Origin: Chryseobacterium sp. SN22
Lineage (GTDB): Bacteria > Bacteroidota > Bacteroidia > Flavobacteriales > Weeksellaceae
Direction of reading: 5' to 3'
DNA length: 64,000 nt
Assembly (NCBI RefSeq): GCF_008329705.1
Contig: NZ_VTSX01000010.1
Span: 1 to 64,000 of the forward strand
The notes beneath the pieces are model-generated. The model saw nothing but the letters and a program-made list of their open reading frames with translations. It had not been told where the DNA came from and did not search any database. Of the stretch, positions 9,423-18,015 are shown piece by piece; position 1 is the stretch's first letter; the number at the start of each line of letters is the position of its first letter. The position numbers were made by a program, and so were the translations under genes.

Positions 9423-10274
9423 TTACAATCCTTTCAAGAATCCCTCTACCGTTTTCTTCGCTTCTGCAACATCGTGGACCCTCAGGATTTTAGCACCCTG
9501 CTGCAGGACTTTCATGTGAAGCCTCTGTGTTTCTTCGTTAATATCTTCCGGGGATTTCCCGAGCGGCTTATAGATGAATGATTTTCTTGAGATCCCGATC
9601 AGCAGAGGAAATTTCCCGAAACCAAAATACCGCACCTCACCAATCATTTTCATCTGGCTATCCACGGTTTTGCCGAAGCCGAATCCCGGATCCAGAATGA
9701 TATCCCGAACCCCTTTTGCCAGTAGCTCCGCCGTTTTTTCAGAGAAATACCGGTTGATGGAAATGGTAATGTCGTCAACCTTTATTTTGTCATGCATGGT
9801 TTCGTAAGAAGGGTTTACATGCATCAGAATGTAGGGAAGCTTTGTCCCGGCAACAGCATCAAACATCTGGTGATCGTACTGCCCTCCCGAAATATCGTTG
9901 ATCAGATCGATCCCCTCGTTAAATCCGAAATTTACCGTTTCGGAATAAAAGGTATCCAGGGAAACTAAAGCTTCGGGAAATTCTTTTTTGATTAAAGAAA
10001 TGATATTTCCGATTCTCTTTATTTCTTCACCGGTGGTCAGAAATTGAGCATTCGGCCGTGTCGACTGAGGCCCGACATCGATGATTTCCGCCCCTTCTTT
10101 CAGCATTTTTTCTGCCTGTGTAAGAGCAGCATTTTCATTATTGAATTTTCCACCGTCGGAAAAAGAATCCGGAGTGAGGTTCAGGATTCCCATGATTTTC
10201 GGACCGGACAAATCCACGAGTTTCCCGTTGCAGTTTAAAGTATGGTGTTCGACAGATAATCCAAGATGTTGCAT
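9423..10274 (-). CDS. folP: Dihydropteroate synthase
   Basis: The 283-residue enzyme condenses p-aminobenzoate with hydroxymethyl-dihydropterin pyrophosphate in folate synthesis and is the target of sulfonamides. Family motifs are in order: KIMGILNLTPDSFSDGG (about residues 26-42), the EGAEIIDVGPQSTRP loop (about 60-74), LINDISGG, the DPGFGFGKT pterin-binding segment, and a final RVHDV. The length is normal. It is transcribed divergently from the DUF1599 gene, with about 110 nt between them. ATG 10274 gives a short, plausible leader. Confidence 0.97.
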   Translation of the reverse strand: MQHLGLSVEHHTLNCNGKLVDLSGPKIMGILNLTPDSFSDGGKFNNENAALTQAEKMLKEGAEIIDVGPQSTRPNAQFLTTGEEIKRIGNIISLIKKEFPEALVSLDTFYSETVNFGFNEGIDLINDISGGQYDHQMFDAVAGTKLPYILMHVNPSYETMHDKIKVDDITISINRYFSEKTAELLAKGVRDIILDPGFGFGKTVDSQMKMIGEVRYFGFGKFPLLIGISRKSFIYKPLGKSPEDINEETQRLHMKVLQQGAKILRVHDVAEAKKTVEGFLKGL

Positions 10275-10385
10275 GCTGCAAAAATACGATTTCCGCTTTC
10301 CGCATCCAACATCCGGCTAAAAAACTGAGCCCTGATTTCCGCTACCTAAAACCTAATTCGTATATTTGGAAGATTAAGAAAATTT

Positions 10386-10940
10386 ATGTCAGAAACTTCA
10401 GTACAGTTCGGGAAAATTATCAGTCAGTGCCGCGAATTATTCAGCAAAAAATTACAGGATTACGGAGCAGCATGGAGGGTTTTGAGACCGAGTTCGATTA
10501 CGGACCAGATTTACATCAAAGTCAACAGAATCCGCACCCTGCAGATGACCGATAAAAAAATGGTGGATGAAAGTGAAGAAGATGAATTCATCGCCATCGT
10601 CAATTATTCAATTATCGGACTGATCCAGCTTGAAAAAGGCTTTTCCAATGATTTTAATGAAAACAAGGAAGAAATCATGCAGCTGTATGACCGGTATGCA
10701 ACGGAAGCACGACAGCTGATGGAGCGGAAAAATCATGATTACGGCGAAGCCTGGAGGGATATGCGCATTTCATCGATTACCGATCTTATTTATCAAAAAG
10801 TACTGAGAACGAAGCAGATTGAGGACAATCAGGGCGTAACGATTGTTTCGGAAGGCCTGGATGCCAATTATTTCGATATGCTGAACTATGCCGTTTTCTG
10901 CCTGATTAAATTTTCTGAAAAAGCAAGCACCGTAGAATAA
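10386..10940 (+). CDS. DUF1599 domain protein
   Basis: The 184-residue soluble protein contains two copies of one motif: KLQDYGAAWRVLRPSSITDQIYIK near residue 22 and the matching NHDYGEAWRDMRISSITDLIYQK near residue 118 (both shortened here). This internal duplication is the signature of the DUF1599 family, whose biochemical role is unknown to me. Together with the next gene it forms a neighbourhood often seen in Bacteroidota (folP, DUF1599, BT_3928, tpiA). Confidence 0.88.
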   Translation: MSETSVQFGKIISQCRELFSKKLQDYGAAWRVLRPSSITDQIYIKVNRIRTLQMTDKKMVDESEEDEFIAIVNYSIIGLIQLEKGFSNDFNENKEEIMQLYDRYATEARQLMERKNHDYGEAWRDMRISSITDLIYQKVLRTKQIEDNQGVTIVSEGLDANYFDMLNYAVFCLIKFSEKASTVE

Positions 10941-10953
10941 AAAACAATCTGTT

Positions 10954-12066
10954 ATGCTCAAAGGTTTATTACGTTTCGTTATCGCCGTTATCTTCATCCT
11001 TTCCGGTTTTGTAAAGGCGGTGGATCTGGTAGGTTTTTCCTTTAAGATGGAGGAATACTTCTCTCCTACCGTTTTTAATATGCCGTTTTTTGAAAAATTT
11101 GCCCTCCCGCTGTCGATTGTCGTGGTGGTGCTGGAACTTCTTCTCGGCTTTATGCTGCTGATTAAATTAAAGCTTAAATTCACCCTTTCCGCTTTGATCG
11201 CGCTTTGTGTTTTCTTCGGCTTCCTGACGTTCTATTCGGCTTATTACAATGTGGTAACGGATTGCGGATGCTTCGGGGATGCCATTAAGTTTACCCCTTG
11301 GCAGAGCTTTATCAAAGATGTTGTGCTGCTGATCGGCCTGATCATCGTATTCATCATGTACGGAAAAGATTTTAAGAAAAAAGATGCCTACAGCTACAGC
11401 CTTAAAAAAGAAACCGGGAATAAATTTAAGTATATCCTTCTGGGGGTCTTTACCATAGCCCTGATTCTTGTCGGCGCGCACGGGATTGTCCATGAACCGC
11501 TTATCGATTTCCGCGATTATAAAATAGGAACCGACCTGAAAGCGGAAAAAGCAAAAATCAATAAAAACCCTTCGGAATACAAGACCTTTTATTCCCTGAA
11601 GAATGCCAAGACGGGAGAAACAGTGAAAGTAAACCAGGACGATTACATCAAGGAAACGAAATACTGGGCAGAAGGTTCCCCGTGGAAAATTGAAGAAGGA
11701 AAAAATGAATCGGTCCTGATCAAAGAAGGCTATAAATCGGAGATCGTAAAATTTAAGATTGAAGATCCGAACGGACAGGAACTTACGGAAGAAATCATCA
11801 ACGCTCCGAAAGCGGTGCTTGTCTTCTCTTACCATCCGCAATCGGTTTCCCCGGAACTGCTGAAACGGCTTGAAGCGAAGGTTAAAACCCGGAACGCAAC
11901 CGCTGTTTACGGGGTTTCCACCCTTCCGAATACCTTCAAAACCATTAAGAATGCGATGATGGACGGCACCGCCATCAAGACCATTGCCCGCAGCAACCCG
12001 TTTGTCCTGATCCTGGAAAATGGAAAGATCGTCGACAAGCAGCCGGCAAAGGACTATTTGAAATAA
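10954..12066 (+). CDS. BT_3928 family protein: DoxX/MauE-like membrane domain plus thioredoxin-like C-terminus
   Basis: The 370-residue product has four predicted membrane helices in the first 150 residues, as in DoxX/MauE proteins. The TDCGCFGDAI loop supplies a pair of cysteines between helices. After another helix (about 155-175) comes a soluble region ending in a fold like the TlpA/thioredoxin type (AVLVFSYHPQSV and PFVLILENGKIVDKQ). A role in thiol or redox handling at the membrane is inferred, not shown. It starts 13 nt after the DUF1599 gene, so the two are probably one operon. Confidence 0.82.
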   Translation: MLKGLLRFVIAVIFILSGFVKAVDLVGFSFKMEEYFSPTVFNMPFFEKFALPLSIVVVVLELLLGFMLLIKLKLKFTLSALIALCVFFGFLTFYSAYYNVVTDCGCFGDAIKFTPWQSFIKDVVLLIGLIIVFIMYGKDFKKKDAYSYSLKKETGNKFKYILLGVFTIALILVGAHGIVHEPLIDFRDYKIGTDLKAEKAKINKNPSEYKTFYSLKNAKTGETVKVNQDDYIKETKYWAEGSPWKIEEGKNESVLIKEGYKSEIVKFKIEDPNGQELTEEIINAPKAVLVFSYHPQSVSPELLKRLEAKVKTRNATAVYGVSTLPNTFKTIKNAMMDGTAIKTIARSNPFVLILENGKIVDKQPAKDYLK

Positions 12067-12421
12067 TGGAAGGTGAATTTTTCTTTGAAAGTCAATCTTG
12101 CTGCGCAGGTGAATGGTCAATTTTTAGCTGCGGGTGATCTTAGTAAGACAAAGAGACTTCATTTACTGCACATTAAAAGAGAATAAACTGGGTTAATATA
12201 CTTAATCGCAATTCCCCTCCAAACCGGAGGGGTGTCGAAAATTCAAAAAATTTTTGACGGGGTGGTTTAGAAAATGAATAGTGAATTTTAAAAGTGAGTA
12301 GTGAATTAAAACAATTGGCCATTCACCCAAAAACTAAAAATGAAGAAACAACACCGAAATGTTGATTCCAAGACCAACCTTAAACATTGAACATTAAACT
12401 TTAAACTATATAATTATCATA
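12067..12421. repeat. Gene-free stretch made of dispersed intergenic repeats
   Basis: There is no credible gene. The left part (12067-12140) carries GGTGAATTTTT, AATCTTGCTGCGCAGG and GTGAATGGTCAATTTT, which recur in variant form at 30260-30480 and 40690-40954. A palindromic element at 12201-12270 is listed separately. The right part has ATGAATAGTGAATTTTA and TGAACATTAAACTTTAAA style repeats up to the TerB-like gene. Confidence 0.65.
12201..12270 (+). repeat. Copy A of a 70-nt dispersed palindromic element
   Basis: The element begins CTTAATCGCAATTCC, contains a 7-bp hairpin CCCCTCC/GGAGGGG, then GAAAATTCAAAAAATTTTTGA (shortened) and ends GACGGGGTGGTTTAG. An inverted copy of about 80 percent identity by eye lies at 40955-41026. 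It does not code for protein in any frame and looks like a REP-type intergenic unit. Confidence 0.8.
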
Positions 12422-12784
12422 ATGCAAAAATCCAACAAGCCGATTGCCGGTTACCATCTGTTGATGATCCTTTCCTCTGTGGACGGAGAATTTGCTCCGG
12501 AAGAAGGGATGCTGGTCCAGCAGTATTTAGCGGACGAATTTCCTTTTAAAATGAATCTCGATAACGAGCTTGATACCATTGCCCTGCTGCAGCCGGAAGA
12601 ATGGAAAGACCACTTTGAATTCCATGCCCGATGCTTCTACGACGATTCTACAAAAGAAGAAAGGGATAATTTTATACAATTTGCCAAGACCCTGATCAAA
12701 GCGGATAATGTGGTTACCGATGAAGAGCATACTTTTTATACGCTTTTGAAAAACCTTTGGAATATTGATAAATCACAACATTAA
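12422..12784 (+). CDS. TerB-like family protein
   Basis: The 120-residue helical protein resembles the TerB/DjlA-N fold: an early SSVDGEFAPEEGMLVQQYL segment (shortened) and a late KADNVVTDEEHTFYTLL segment carry the acidic D/E-rich turns of that family. TerB domains bind metal and are found in many contexts besides tellurite resistance, so no resistance function is claimed. It lies just upstream of tpiA, with 37 nt between them, and the two may be co-transcribed. Confidence 0.78.
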   Translation: MQKSNKPIAGYHLLMILSSVDGEFAPEEGMLVQQYLADEFPFKMNLDNELDTIALLQPEEWKDHFEFHARCFYDDSTKEERDNFIQFAKTLIKADNVVTDEEHTFYTLLKNLWNIDKSQH

Positions 12785-12821
12785 CAGACCATATCACGGT
12801 ATAAACTCTAAAATAAATTCT

Positions 12822-13583
12822 ATGAGAAGAAAAATAGTAGCAGGAAACTGGAAAATGAACAAAAACGTAATTGATGCCCAACAGTTGATGGTTCAGTTGC
12901 TAAGCTATAAAAACAACCATGCGCCAAACTGTGAGGTATGGATCGCTCCACCGGCATTGTACCTGATGATGGCAAAGGATATTTTTGAAAAAGATGAAAT
13001 CGGTATTTTTGCCCAGGACATGAGCGAGCATGAAAGCGGAGCCTATACCGGGGAAATTTCCGCAGACATGCTGGAATCCATTGATGCTACCGGTTCTTTG
13101 ATCGGGCACTCTGAAAGAAGACAGTATCATGGAGAAACGGATTCCCACTGCAACAGAAAGATAAAGCTGGCGCTGGACAAAGGCTTAATTCCTGTTTACT
13201 GTAACGGCGAAACGCTGGAACAGAGAAAGGCGGGCGAACATTTTGAAGTAGTAAAAAACCAGACGGAAGTAGCCTTGTTTACACTTTCTGCAGAGGAAAT
13301 CAAAAAAGTGGTAGTTGCTTACGAACCGGTTTGGGCCATTGGCACAGGGGAAACAGCTACTCCCGAGCAGGCGCAGGAAATCCACGCTCATATCAGAAGT
13401 ACGATTGCAGCTAAATACGGTCAGGAAGTAGCGAACGAAGTGTCCATCCTTTACGGAGGTTCCGTAAAACCGGACAATGCGAAAGAGATTTTCTCACAGC
13501 CGGATATCGACGGCGGACTGATTGGCGGAGCCGCATTGAAATTAGAGGATTTCTCTAAAATTATTGAAGCCTTCAATCCGTAA
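12822..13583 (+). CDS. tpiA: Triosephosphate isomerase
   Basis: The 253-residue cytosolic enzyme interconverts dihydroxyacetone phosphate and glyceraldehyde 3-phosphate. The motifs are GNWKMNK at residues 7-13 (catalytic Lys), IGHSERR (catalytic His), AYEPVWAIGTG (catalytic Glu in the YEPVWAIG loop) and LYGGSVKPDN near the end. I chose ATG 12822, which gives the standard N-terminus MRRKIVAGNWKM, over the longer reading that overlaps the TerB-like gene. Confidence 0.98.
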   Translation: MRRKIVAGNWKMNKNVIDAQQLMVQLLSYKNNHAPNCEVWIAPPALYLMMAKDIFEKDEIGIFAQDMSEHESGAYTGEISADMLESIDATGSLIGHSERRQYHGETDSHCNRKIKLALDKGLIPVYCNGETLEQRKAGEHFEVVKNQTEVALFTLSAEEIKKVVVAYEPVWAIGTGETATPEQAQEIHAHIRSTIAAKYGQEVANEVSILYGGSVKPDNAKEIFSQPDIDGGLIGGAALKLEDFSKIIEAFNP

Positions 13584-13606
13584 CAACAGGAATAAAAATA
13601 CATCAG

Positions 13607-13630
13607 AACCACCGGATCCGGTGGTTTTTT
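13607..13630 (+). terminator. Intrinsic terminator of tpiA
   Basis: The perfect palindrome AACCACCGGATCCGGTGGTT (13607-13626) is followed by a run of T residues, 24 nt after the stop codon. Confidence 0.93.
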
Positions 13631-13637
13631 GCTTTTA

Positions 13638-13859
13638 TTACCTTATTTTCCCGTTAAAGATAAAATGATGTACCCTGTAATCAACGGCATGGCCTGATAT
13701 AAAATACACGTACAGTTTTTTCTGATAAATCCCGAAGAAAGAGCGGGAAAGCAGATAGATAAGTTCTTCTTTTTCCGTATGTTCAGGAATGGTGACCCCA
13801 TAAGTTTCTTCGATTTCAGCAGCAATAAGATGCAGAAAATTATCCTTTGATAAAGACAT
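13638..13859 (-). CDS. Small hypothetical protein
   Basis: The 73-residue protein has an acidic N-terminal half (AAEIEETYGV) and a hydrophobic, aromatic C-terminal half (SFFGIYQKKLYVYFIS). There is no signal peptide. I do not recognise it. It faces tpiA tail to tail and uses an ATG with an A-rich leader. An overlapping reading in another frame (13643-13825) is less likely because it lacks amphipathic structure. Confidence 0.55.
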   Translation of the reverse strand: MSLSKDNFLHLIAAEIEETYGVTIPEHTEKEELIYLLSRSFFGIYQKKLYVYFISGHAVDYRVHHFIFNGKIR

Positions 13860-14196
13860 AAAGCGCTTATTATAATTCAGTTGATGTAAAAACTATATAC
13901 GCGCAAATGCAGATTTCGGATTTAAAATAAAGATGATTTATAAACAATGTGGTATTAAACAGCTACAAAACTAATGTTATAAAAAGAGCTGATCCTATTT
14001 TTGCCATCTGCATTTTAAATCTACCGAATCTGTAAAATCAATTGATAGCCGCTATTGATAAAATTAAAAACCTTTATCCTAATTGAACGACCAGCCGTTC
14101 TGAATATTCAGGAAGATTTTAAATTTTAAATGATTAAAAAGTACCTGATCTGTATAATTGTGTAGAAATACATTCGTTCAATCTCAATACAACGGT
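13860..14196. other. AT-rich gene-free stretch
   Basis: About 340 nt without a plausible gene on either strand. It is AT-rich, and I see no clear repeat, promoter or structured RNA in it. Confidence 0.5.
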
Positions 14197-14228
14197 TAAA
14201 AAAAAGTCTCCCGGCTTCGGGAGACTCA
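14197..14228 (-). terminator. Intrinsic terminator of the phytase-like gene
   Basis: On the minus strand AGTCTCCCG and CGGGAGACT (plus-strand 205-213 and 218-226 of the 14 kb block) form a 9-bp stem, followed by a run of T. It lies just beyond the stop codon at 14242. Confidence 0.9.
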
Positions 14229-14241
14229 GAACATTTTGAAA

Positions 14242-15507
14242 CTATTTAATATCGACGACATACATTGTGCCTTTGTCCACTTTTCCGGTTTTAGGAAGAA
14301 TCTTTGCTTTGGGATTTCCGTTCCCGTCGTCCACAATGCCGAAATCGTCGTCATTGAAAACCGCCAGCCTGTTATTTCCAAGATAAACGATTCCTTCAAA
14401 TTTATCGTGTTCATAGCCCAGTGCTGACACAAGATCTACCGCAAGGGATTTGGAAACCGCCTGAATTCCTGCTGCGGAAATTTCGCTCCAGGTACACTGC
14501 TCCAGCGCTTTGCCGTTGATCTTCATGCCATCCACCTCGCTGAGGTCGGATCCGTTTACATCGGAAGCACCGGAAAGATTGATCCGGTATACTTTTTTGA
14601 TGCCGCCCTGAGAACCGAAATTTCCGTCTCTTTCAATCACAAGGAATTCTGTATTGCTTAATGCCGTAATATCGCATACCGAATCAGACGCGCCTCCGTC
14701 CTGCTGATACAGGAACTGCTTCGTCTGCCCGGTGGCAATATCGAAAGTAACGATCCGCGTTAAGGTTTTATTCGTCGCCAGACTTTTACTGGGTACATAC
14801 ATCATCGACTGGATGGTTCCCACCAGGGTTTTTCCGTCCGGCGTGATGCACAATCCTTCCATCCCTCTGTTCGCTCTTCTTTTGGCAAGAACAGCCGGCA
14901 GTTTACGTGTTCCTGTATTTACCCCAATTGGGCTGATTCTTTCCAATTCCACGCCTTCTGCCGTGTAATGTACAATATGAGGGCCGTATTCATCGGATAC
15001 CCAGAACGTGCCGTCGGCTGCCGCCACGATACTTTCACTGTCCATCCCATAATTGTCTGTTCCCAGCACCGTACCGTTGGCATCATAGGCTACTTCCCCC
15101 GTGCTTCCCATTCCGGCAGGATTCGGTAGTCCTGTAATAGGCTGCCCCGAGGGGTTTTTAAGTTTGATGTATCTAATCACCTCAATATTTCCTGCCGCAT
15201 TGATTTTGAAATGCATAATGGTAGGGGTAAAAGAAGGCGCAAGGAATTTTTTCCCGTTCAGGTAATCCGTGTTGGGACCGCGGTCCGTAATTACATAAAA
15301 TTCCCCTTTTCTGGTTGGATGCGCCGCTGCACCGGACCCGAAACCTCCGTTGATGACGCCAACACCGTTAATAGTTGCCAGCGTGCTGAAAGGAAATTCC
15401 TGAGGCAGCTCGGAATACTTGATTTCCTGGCTGTTATCGGTCATTTCAAAATCTTTACAGGCTGTTAAAGCGGTAAGCATCATTGCAGAAAGCAGTATTT
15501 TTTTCAT
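14242..15507 (-). CDS. Esterase-like activity of phytase family lipoprotein
   Basis: The 421-residue product starts MKKILLSAMMLTALTAC, a clear lipoprotein signal (TAC lipobox). The body matches the phytase-like esterase family, with GGFGSGAAAHPTRKGEFYVITDRGPN (shortened) early, a middle ESIVAAADGTFWVSDEYGPHI and a GMEGLCITPDGKTLVG segment, all typical of this beta-propeller group. Such proteins probably cleave phosphate or carboxyl esters outside the cytoplasm; the substrate is unknown. It stands alone with its own promoter and terminator. Confidence 0.85.
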   Translation of the reverse strand: MKKILLSAMMLTALTACKDFEMTDNSQEIKYSELPQEFPFSTLATINGVGVINGGFGSGAAAHPTRKGEFYVITDRGPNTDYLNGKKFLAPSFTPTIMHFKINAAGNIEVIRYIKLKNPSGQPITGLPNPAGMGSTGEVAYDANGTVLGTDNYGMDSESIVAAADGTFWVSDEYGPHIVHYTAEGVELERISPIGVNTGTRKLPAVLAKRRANRGMEGLCITPDGKTLVGTIQSMMYVPSKSLATNKTLTRIVTFDIATGQTKQFLYQQDGGASDSVCDITALSNTEFLVIERDGNFGSQGGIKKVYRINLSGASDVNGSDLSEVDGMKINGKALEQCTWSEISAAGIQAVSKSLAVDLVSALGYEHDKFEGIVYLGNNRLAVFNDDDFGIVDDGNGNPKAKILPKTGKVDKGTMYVVDIK

Positions 15508-15524
15508 GTCTTTTTATTGTGACA

Positions 15525-15532
15525 CGAAAGTA
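15525..15532 (-). promoter_or_regulatory. -7 box TACTTTCG on the minus strand
   Basis: TACTTTCG is one base away from TAnnTTTG and lies 17 nt upstream of the phytase-like start codon. The -33 element is not clear. Confidence 0.4.
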
Positions 15533-15607
15533 ATGATGCCATATGAACTGATGTTTAAGAAAATACTAAGGGTAGTTTAAATAAAGGCTGGCCGTATTAC
15601 ATTTTTA

Positions 15608-15744
15608 TTAATGAAACATTCCTAAGCCCCCTGCAGCATACATTTTCTTAAAGTAATTCCCCAGACTGATGATCCACGCCTGGTTTAGCGGGTTGATGTA
15701 ATTCAGGAACATCCGTTCCGTGCTGTTGACTTCGCATACATTTT
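15608..15744 (-). pseudogene. C-terminal remnant of an unknown gene
   Basis: One minus-strand frame reads as ordinary protein for about 45 codons (ERMFLNYINPLNQAW, then ISLGNYFKKMYAAGGLGMFH) and ends in TAA at 15608-15610. Upstream the frame runs into a stop within AT-rich DNA and no start or 5' half is present. Codon choice looks like real coding sequence, so I read it as the tail of a decayed gene. The family is not recognised. Confidence 0.35.
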
Positions 15745-16480
15745 CGGATTAATAAAATCTTATTAATTATAGATGAATTTTTAATTAAAGAGAAATAACG
15801 AAATCCAGATCCGCTATTGCTTATGGGGAACATCAAATCTTTTGCAGCTGCAGCTTATAATTCACAGCTGCAATTTATTATATAAAAAAAGTAAAATTCT
15901 TACATAGTATTTGTTATCTCATCAGGAGGCAGTTTAAAACCACATTTAAAAAGTCAATCGCTTATCCTGAATACCAACTATTTTTTTTAATTGTATTCAG
16001 CAGAACTTTATTACAATTTACTATTTTTCAATATTTTACCCATATCTATATAATCATTGAAAATTAATTCTATATTTGCAGTAGAATTCTTTTAAAGATT
16101 TATTGAAGTAAGGGCTAAGAATTCTGTTAAACCTAAAGATGAAAAAAGTGGATATATTTCAATCTTCTGTCTGACCCGGCTGTCGTTTATGCGCAGGTAG
16201 CTATTTATAAAATTTTCTGAAATCTATTCCCGGTAATCTCGTGAAAACCGTAATAATAAAACTTTACGTAAATCTATCTAAAGTGGTTTTTTCAAAATAA
16301 ATAATGAATTACGAAAGTCCACAGTAGATTTTTCAGCAACAGTGTTCAGCATATTATTTTATTAAATCATGTTATCTTAGCTACCTTATCATCCCATTTA
16401 GAAGATGCATCACAGAATTCCTTTTAACAATTATTTTATTTACAGTCAGATCGTTATTTACGATTTCACAGATTATAATC
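15745..16480. other. AT-rich gene-free stretch with one strong promoter box
   Basis: About 735 nt without a convincing gene. It contains a perfect -7 box (listed separately), two nearby AGAATTCT motifs at about 16084 and 16120, and a short reading frame at 16139 (MKKVDIFQSSV, then stop) that could be the start of a decayed gene. Confidence 0.4.
16071..16078 (+). promoter_or_regulatory. -7 promoter box TATATTTG without an obvious gene
   Basis: Perfect TAnnTTTG match. The first gene downstream starts 400 nt away (16481), so it either drives a long leader or is left from a lost gene that began near 16139. Confidence 0.45.
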
Positions 16481-16909
16481 ATGAATTTCAAAACCATCCA
16501 TATAGGAAATTTTATCGAAAAAAGAGTAGCTGAAAGCGGGATAGATTTGTCCCGTATCTGCAATTTTATGAAATGTACCGAAGAAGAAATTCAAAGCACG
16601 TATGCCTCCAAAGAAATCAGCACGGAAAGACTCCTGAAATGGAGTAAACTTCTCGATTATGATTTTTTCAGAATTTATACCCAGCATCTCATTCTCTATT
16701 CTCCGCCTCTTCATATTAAAGAAGAAATCCAGACAAAGACCCAGCTTCCTGTATTCCGGAAGAATATCTATACCCGGGAAATTATTGACTTTATCCTTGA
16801 ACTCATCAATAACGGTATTAAGACAAAAGCAGAAATCATACAGGAATACCGAATTCCGAAAACTACACTTTATAAGTGGATCAGTAAAAAAGACAAAAAA
16901 ACACTTTAA
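16481..16909 (+). CDS. Helix-turn-helix protein, first of a pair
   Basis: The 142-residue protein has two parts. Residues 1-75 resemble a phage-repressor-like helical domain (NFIEKRVAESGIDLSRIC). The C-terminal part holds a transposase-type helix-turn-helix (TKAEIIQEYRIPKTTLYKW). No catalytic DDE domain is present, so it is not a transposase by itself. Its stop overlaps the next start by one base (TAATG), which implies translational coupling. A role as a DNA-binding regulator or as a relic of a mobile element is possible. Confidence 0.72.
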   Translation: MNFKTIHIGNFIEKRVAESGIDLSRICNFMKCTEEEIQSTYASKEISTERLLKWSKLLDYDFFRIYTQHLILYSPPLHIKEEIQTKTQLPVFRKNIYTREIIDFILELINNGIKTKAEIIQEYRIPKTTLYKWISKKDKKTL

Positions 16910-17265
16910 TGAAAATGACAGCACCGGATTACCGGAAAATTTACGAGGATATGATCCGGATGAAATATCCTGATAAGGAAACGCTTTGCCGCAGTATTTT
17001 AGAGAAAAAAAATATCGACTTGTTTGATGTTATCCGTCTGAATGCCATCATTACCGGGAAAAACGCCCAGGAAAAGATACAGGGCGATCAGAAATTAAAA
17101 TCATATGATAAGGATACCATTCTTCAAATATTGGACTATCAAAAAAAACATGGAATGAACAATACTGCACTGGCCAGTCATTTTAAACTGAGCAGGAATA
17201 CGGTTGCCAAATGGAGGAAATTATTTTCTCCTATTGATACCGTACTGGATGAACCTTTTTATTAG
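16909..17265 (+). CDS. Helix-turn-helix protein, second of a pair
   Basis: The 118-residue protein is similar in plan to its upstream partner: an N-terminal helical part and a C-terminal helix-turn-helix (MNNTALASHFKLSRNTVAKW) of the kind found in transposase OrfA proteins. It starts at ATG 16909, overlapping the upstream stop by one base. There is no transposase catalytic gene, terminal inverted repeat or target duplication that I can see nearby, so a regulatory pair is as likely as an insertion-sequence fragment. Confidence 0.72.
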   Translation: MKMTAPDYRKIYEDMIRMKYPDKETLCRSILEKKNIDLFDVIRLNAIITGKNAQEKIQGDQKLKSYDKDTILQILDYQKKHGMNNTALASHFKLSRNTVAKWRKLFSPIDTVLDEPFY

Positions 17266-17315
17266 ACAGCCGAAGCGATTCGGAAGACTTTAAATTTATC
17301 ACCTTATGGTGTAGT

Positions 17316-17329
17316 ATGATTATAATCAT
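17316..17329. promoter_or_regulatory. Perfect 14-nt palindrome, possible operator
   Basis: ATGATTATAATCAT is a perfect palindrome flanked by TAGT on the left and TACTA on the right. It sits 43 nt upstream of the -7 box of the surface-protein operon and just after the helix-turn-helix pair, so it is a candidate binding site for one of them. This is inference only. Confidence 0.35.
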
Positions 17330-17371
17330 AAAAAATACTATATTTTTTTAGTATAAAGCTATTAATTTTTA

Positions 17372-17379
17372 TATTTTTG
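17372..17379 (+). promoter_or_regulatory. -7 promoter box TATTTTTG
   Basis: Perfect TAnnTTTG match 11 nt before the ATG at 17391. Confidence 0.6.
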
Positions 17380-17390
17380 CGAAAAAAAAT

Positions 17391-18005
17391 ATGAAAAGAA
17401 TAATTTCGATGCTGTGTTTGTCAGTTATCTCACACCTTAGTGGGCAAGTAGGCATTAACACAAACACGCCAAAATCTACCCTTGATCTGAGTAAATCGGC
17501 TGCCGCCACCACCCCGGATGGCTTGCTTACGGTACGGATGACAGGTACAGAACTTGCCGCCAAAGATAATCTCTATGGCGCAGATCAGAACTCTGCGGTT
17601 GTATATGTTACGGCTGTACCGGGTACTTCAACCTCAAAAACCTCCAATATTACCACGCCGGGATTTTATTTTTACAATAACGGCATTTCAAAATGGGTAG
17701 GCCTTAGAATGCCTAAATTTTTCTATATGCCTTCTATTTTATTTGATACAACTACTTTAGGCGCTAAAACCAAAGATCTTTACCAGCTTTATTACAATCA
17801 GTTTAATACTCCGCAGGTATCCAGCACCGGTGCTTTGGGTAAAATTCCCGTGCTCGGCAAAAATGATCTTGAGTATTATATTACATACTATGACACCAAC
17901 GTGTTTACCAATGTAACAATTGATGCCAATGGATTCATGAATTACACCGTAAGCAATAACGCAACGGACGCAAGCTTTATGAATATTGTATTTGTAGTAA
18001 AGTAA
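17391..18005 (+). CDS. Secreted hypothetical surface protein
   Basis: The 204-residue product has a signal peptide (MKRIISMLCLSVISHLSGQ) followed by VGINTNTPKSTLDLS, the opening typical of many secreted Chryseobacterium/Flavobacterium surface proteins that begin with a short beta-rich head. The rest has beta-strand character and no enzyme motif. It precedes the lectin-like gene by 10 nt and is almost certainly in one operon with it. The function is unknown; a cell-surface or matrix role is inferred. Confidence 0.75.
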   Translation: MKRIISMLCLSVISHLSGQVGINTNTPKSTLDLSKSAAATTPDGLLTVRMTGTELAAKDNLYGADQNSAVVYVTAVPGTSTSKTSNITTPGFYFYNNGISKWVGLRMPKFFYMPSILFDTTTLGAKTKDLYQLYYNQFNTPQVSSTGALGKIPVLGKNDLEYYITYYDTNVFTNVTIDANGFMNYTVSNNATDASFMNIVFVVK

Positions 18006-18015
18006 AAACTCAGAA

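Noticed and set aside
11167..12120. 317-residue minus-strand frame
   Set aside because: Shadow of the BT_3928 gene with an unnatural Phe/Arg-rich composition.
15648..15836. 62-residue minus-strand frame
   Set aside because: It crosses AT-rich DNA and lies in a different frame from the protein-like remnant at 15608-15744.
16481..17265. Complete insertion sequence
   Set aside because: No catalytic DDE gene, terminal inverted repeats or target duplication were found around the helix-turn-helix pair.
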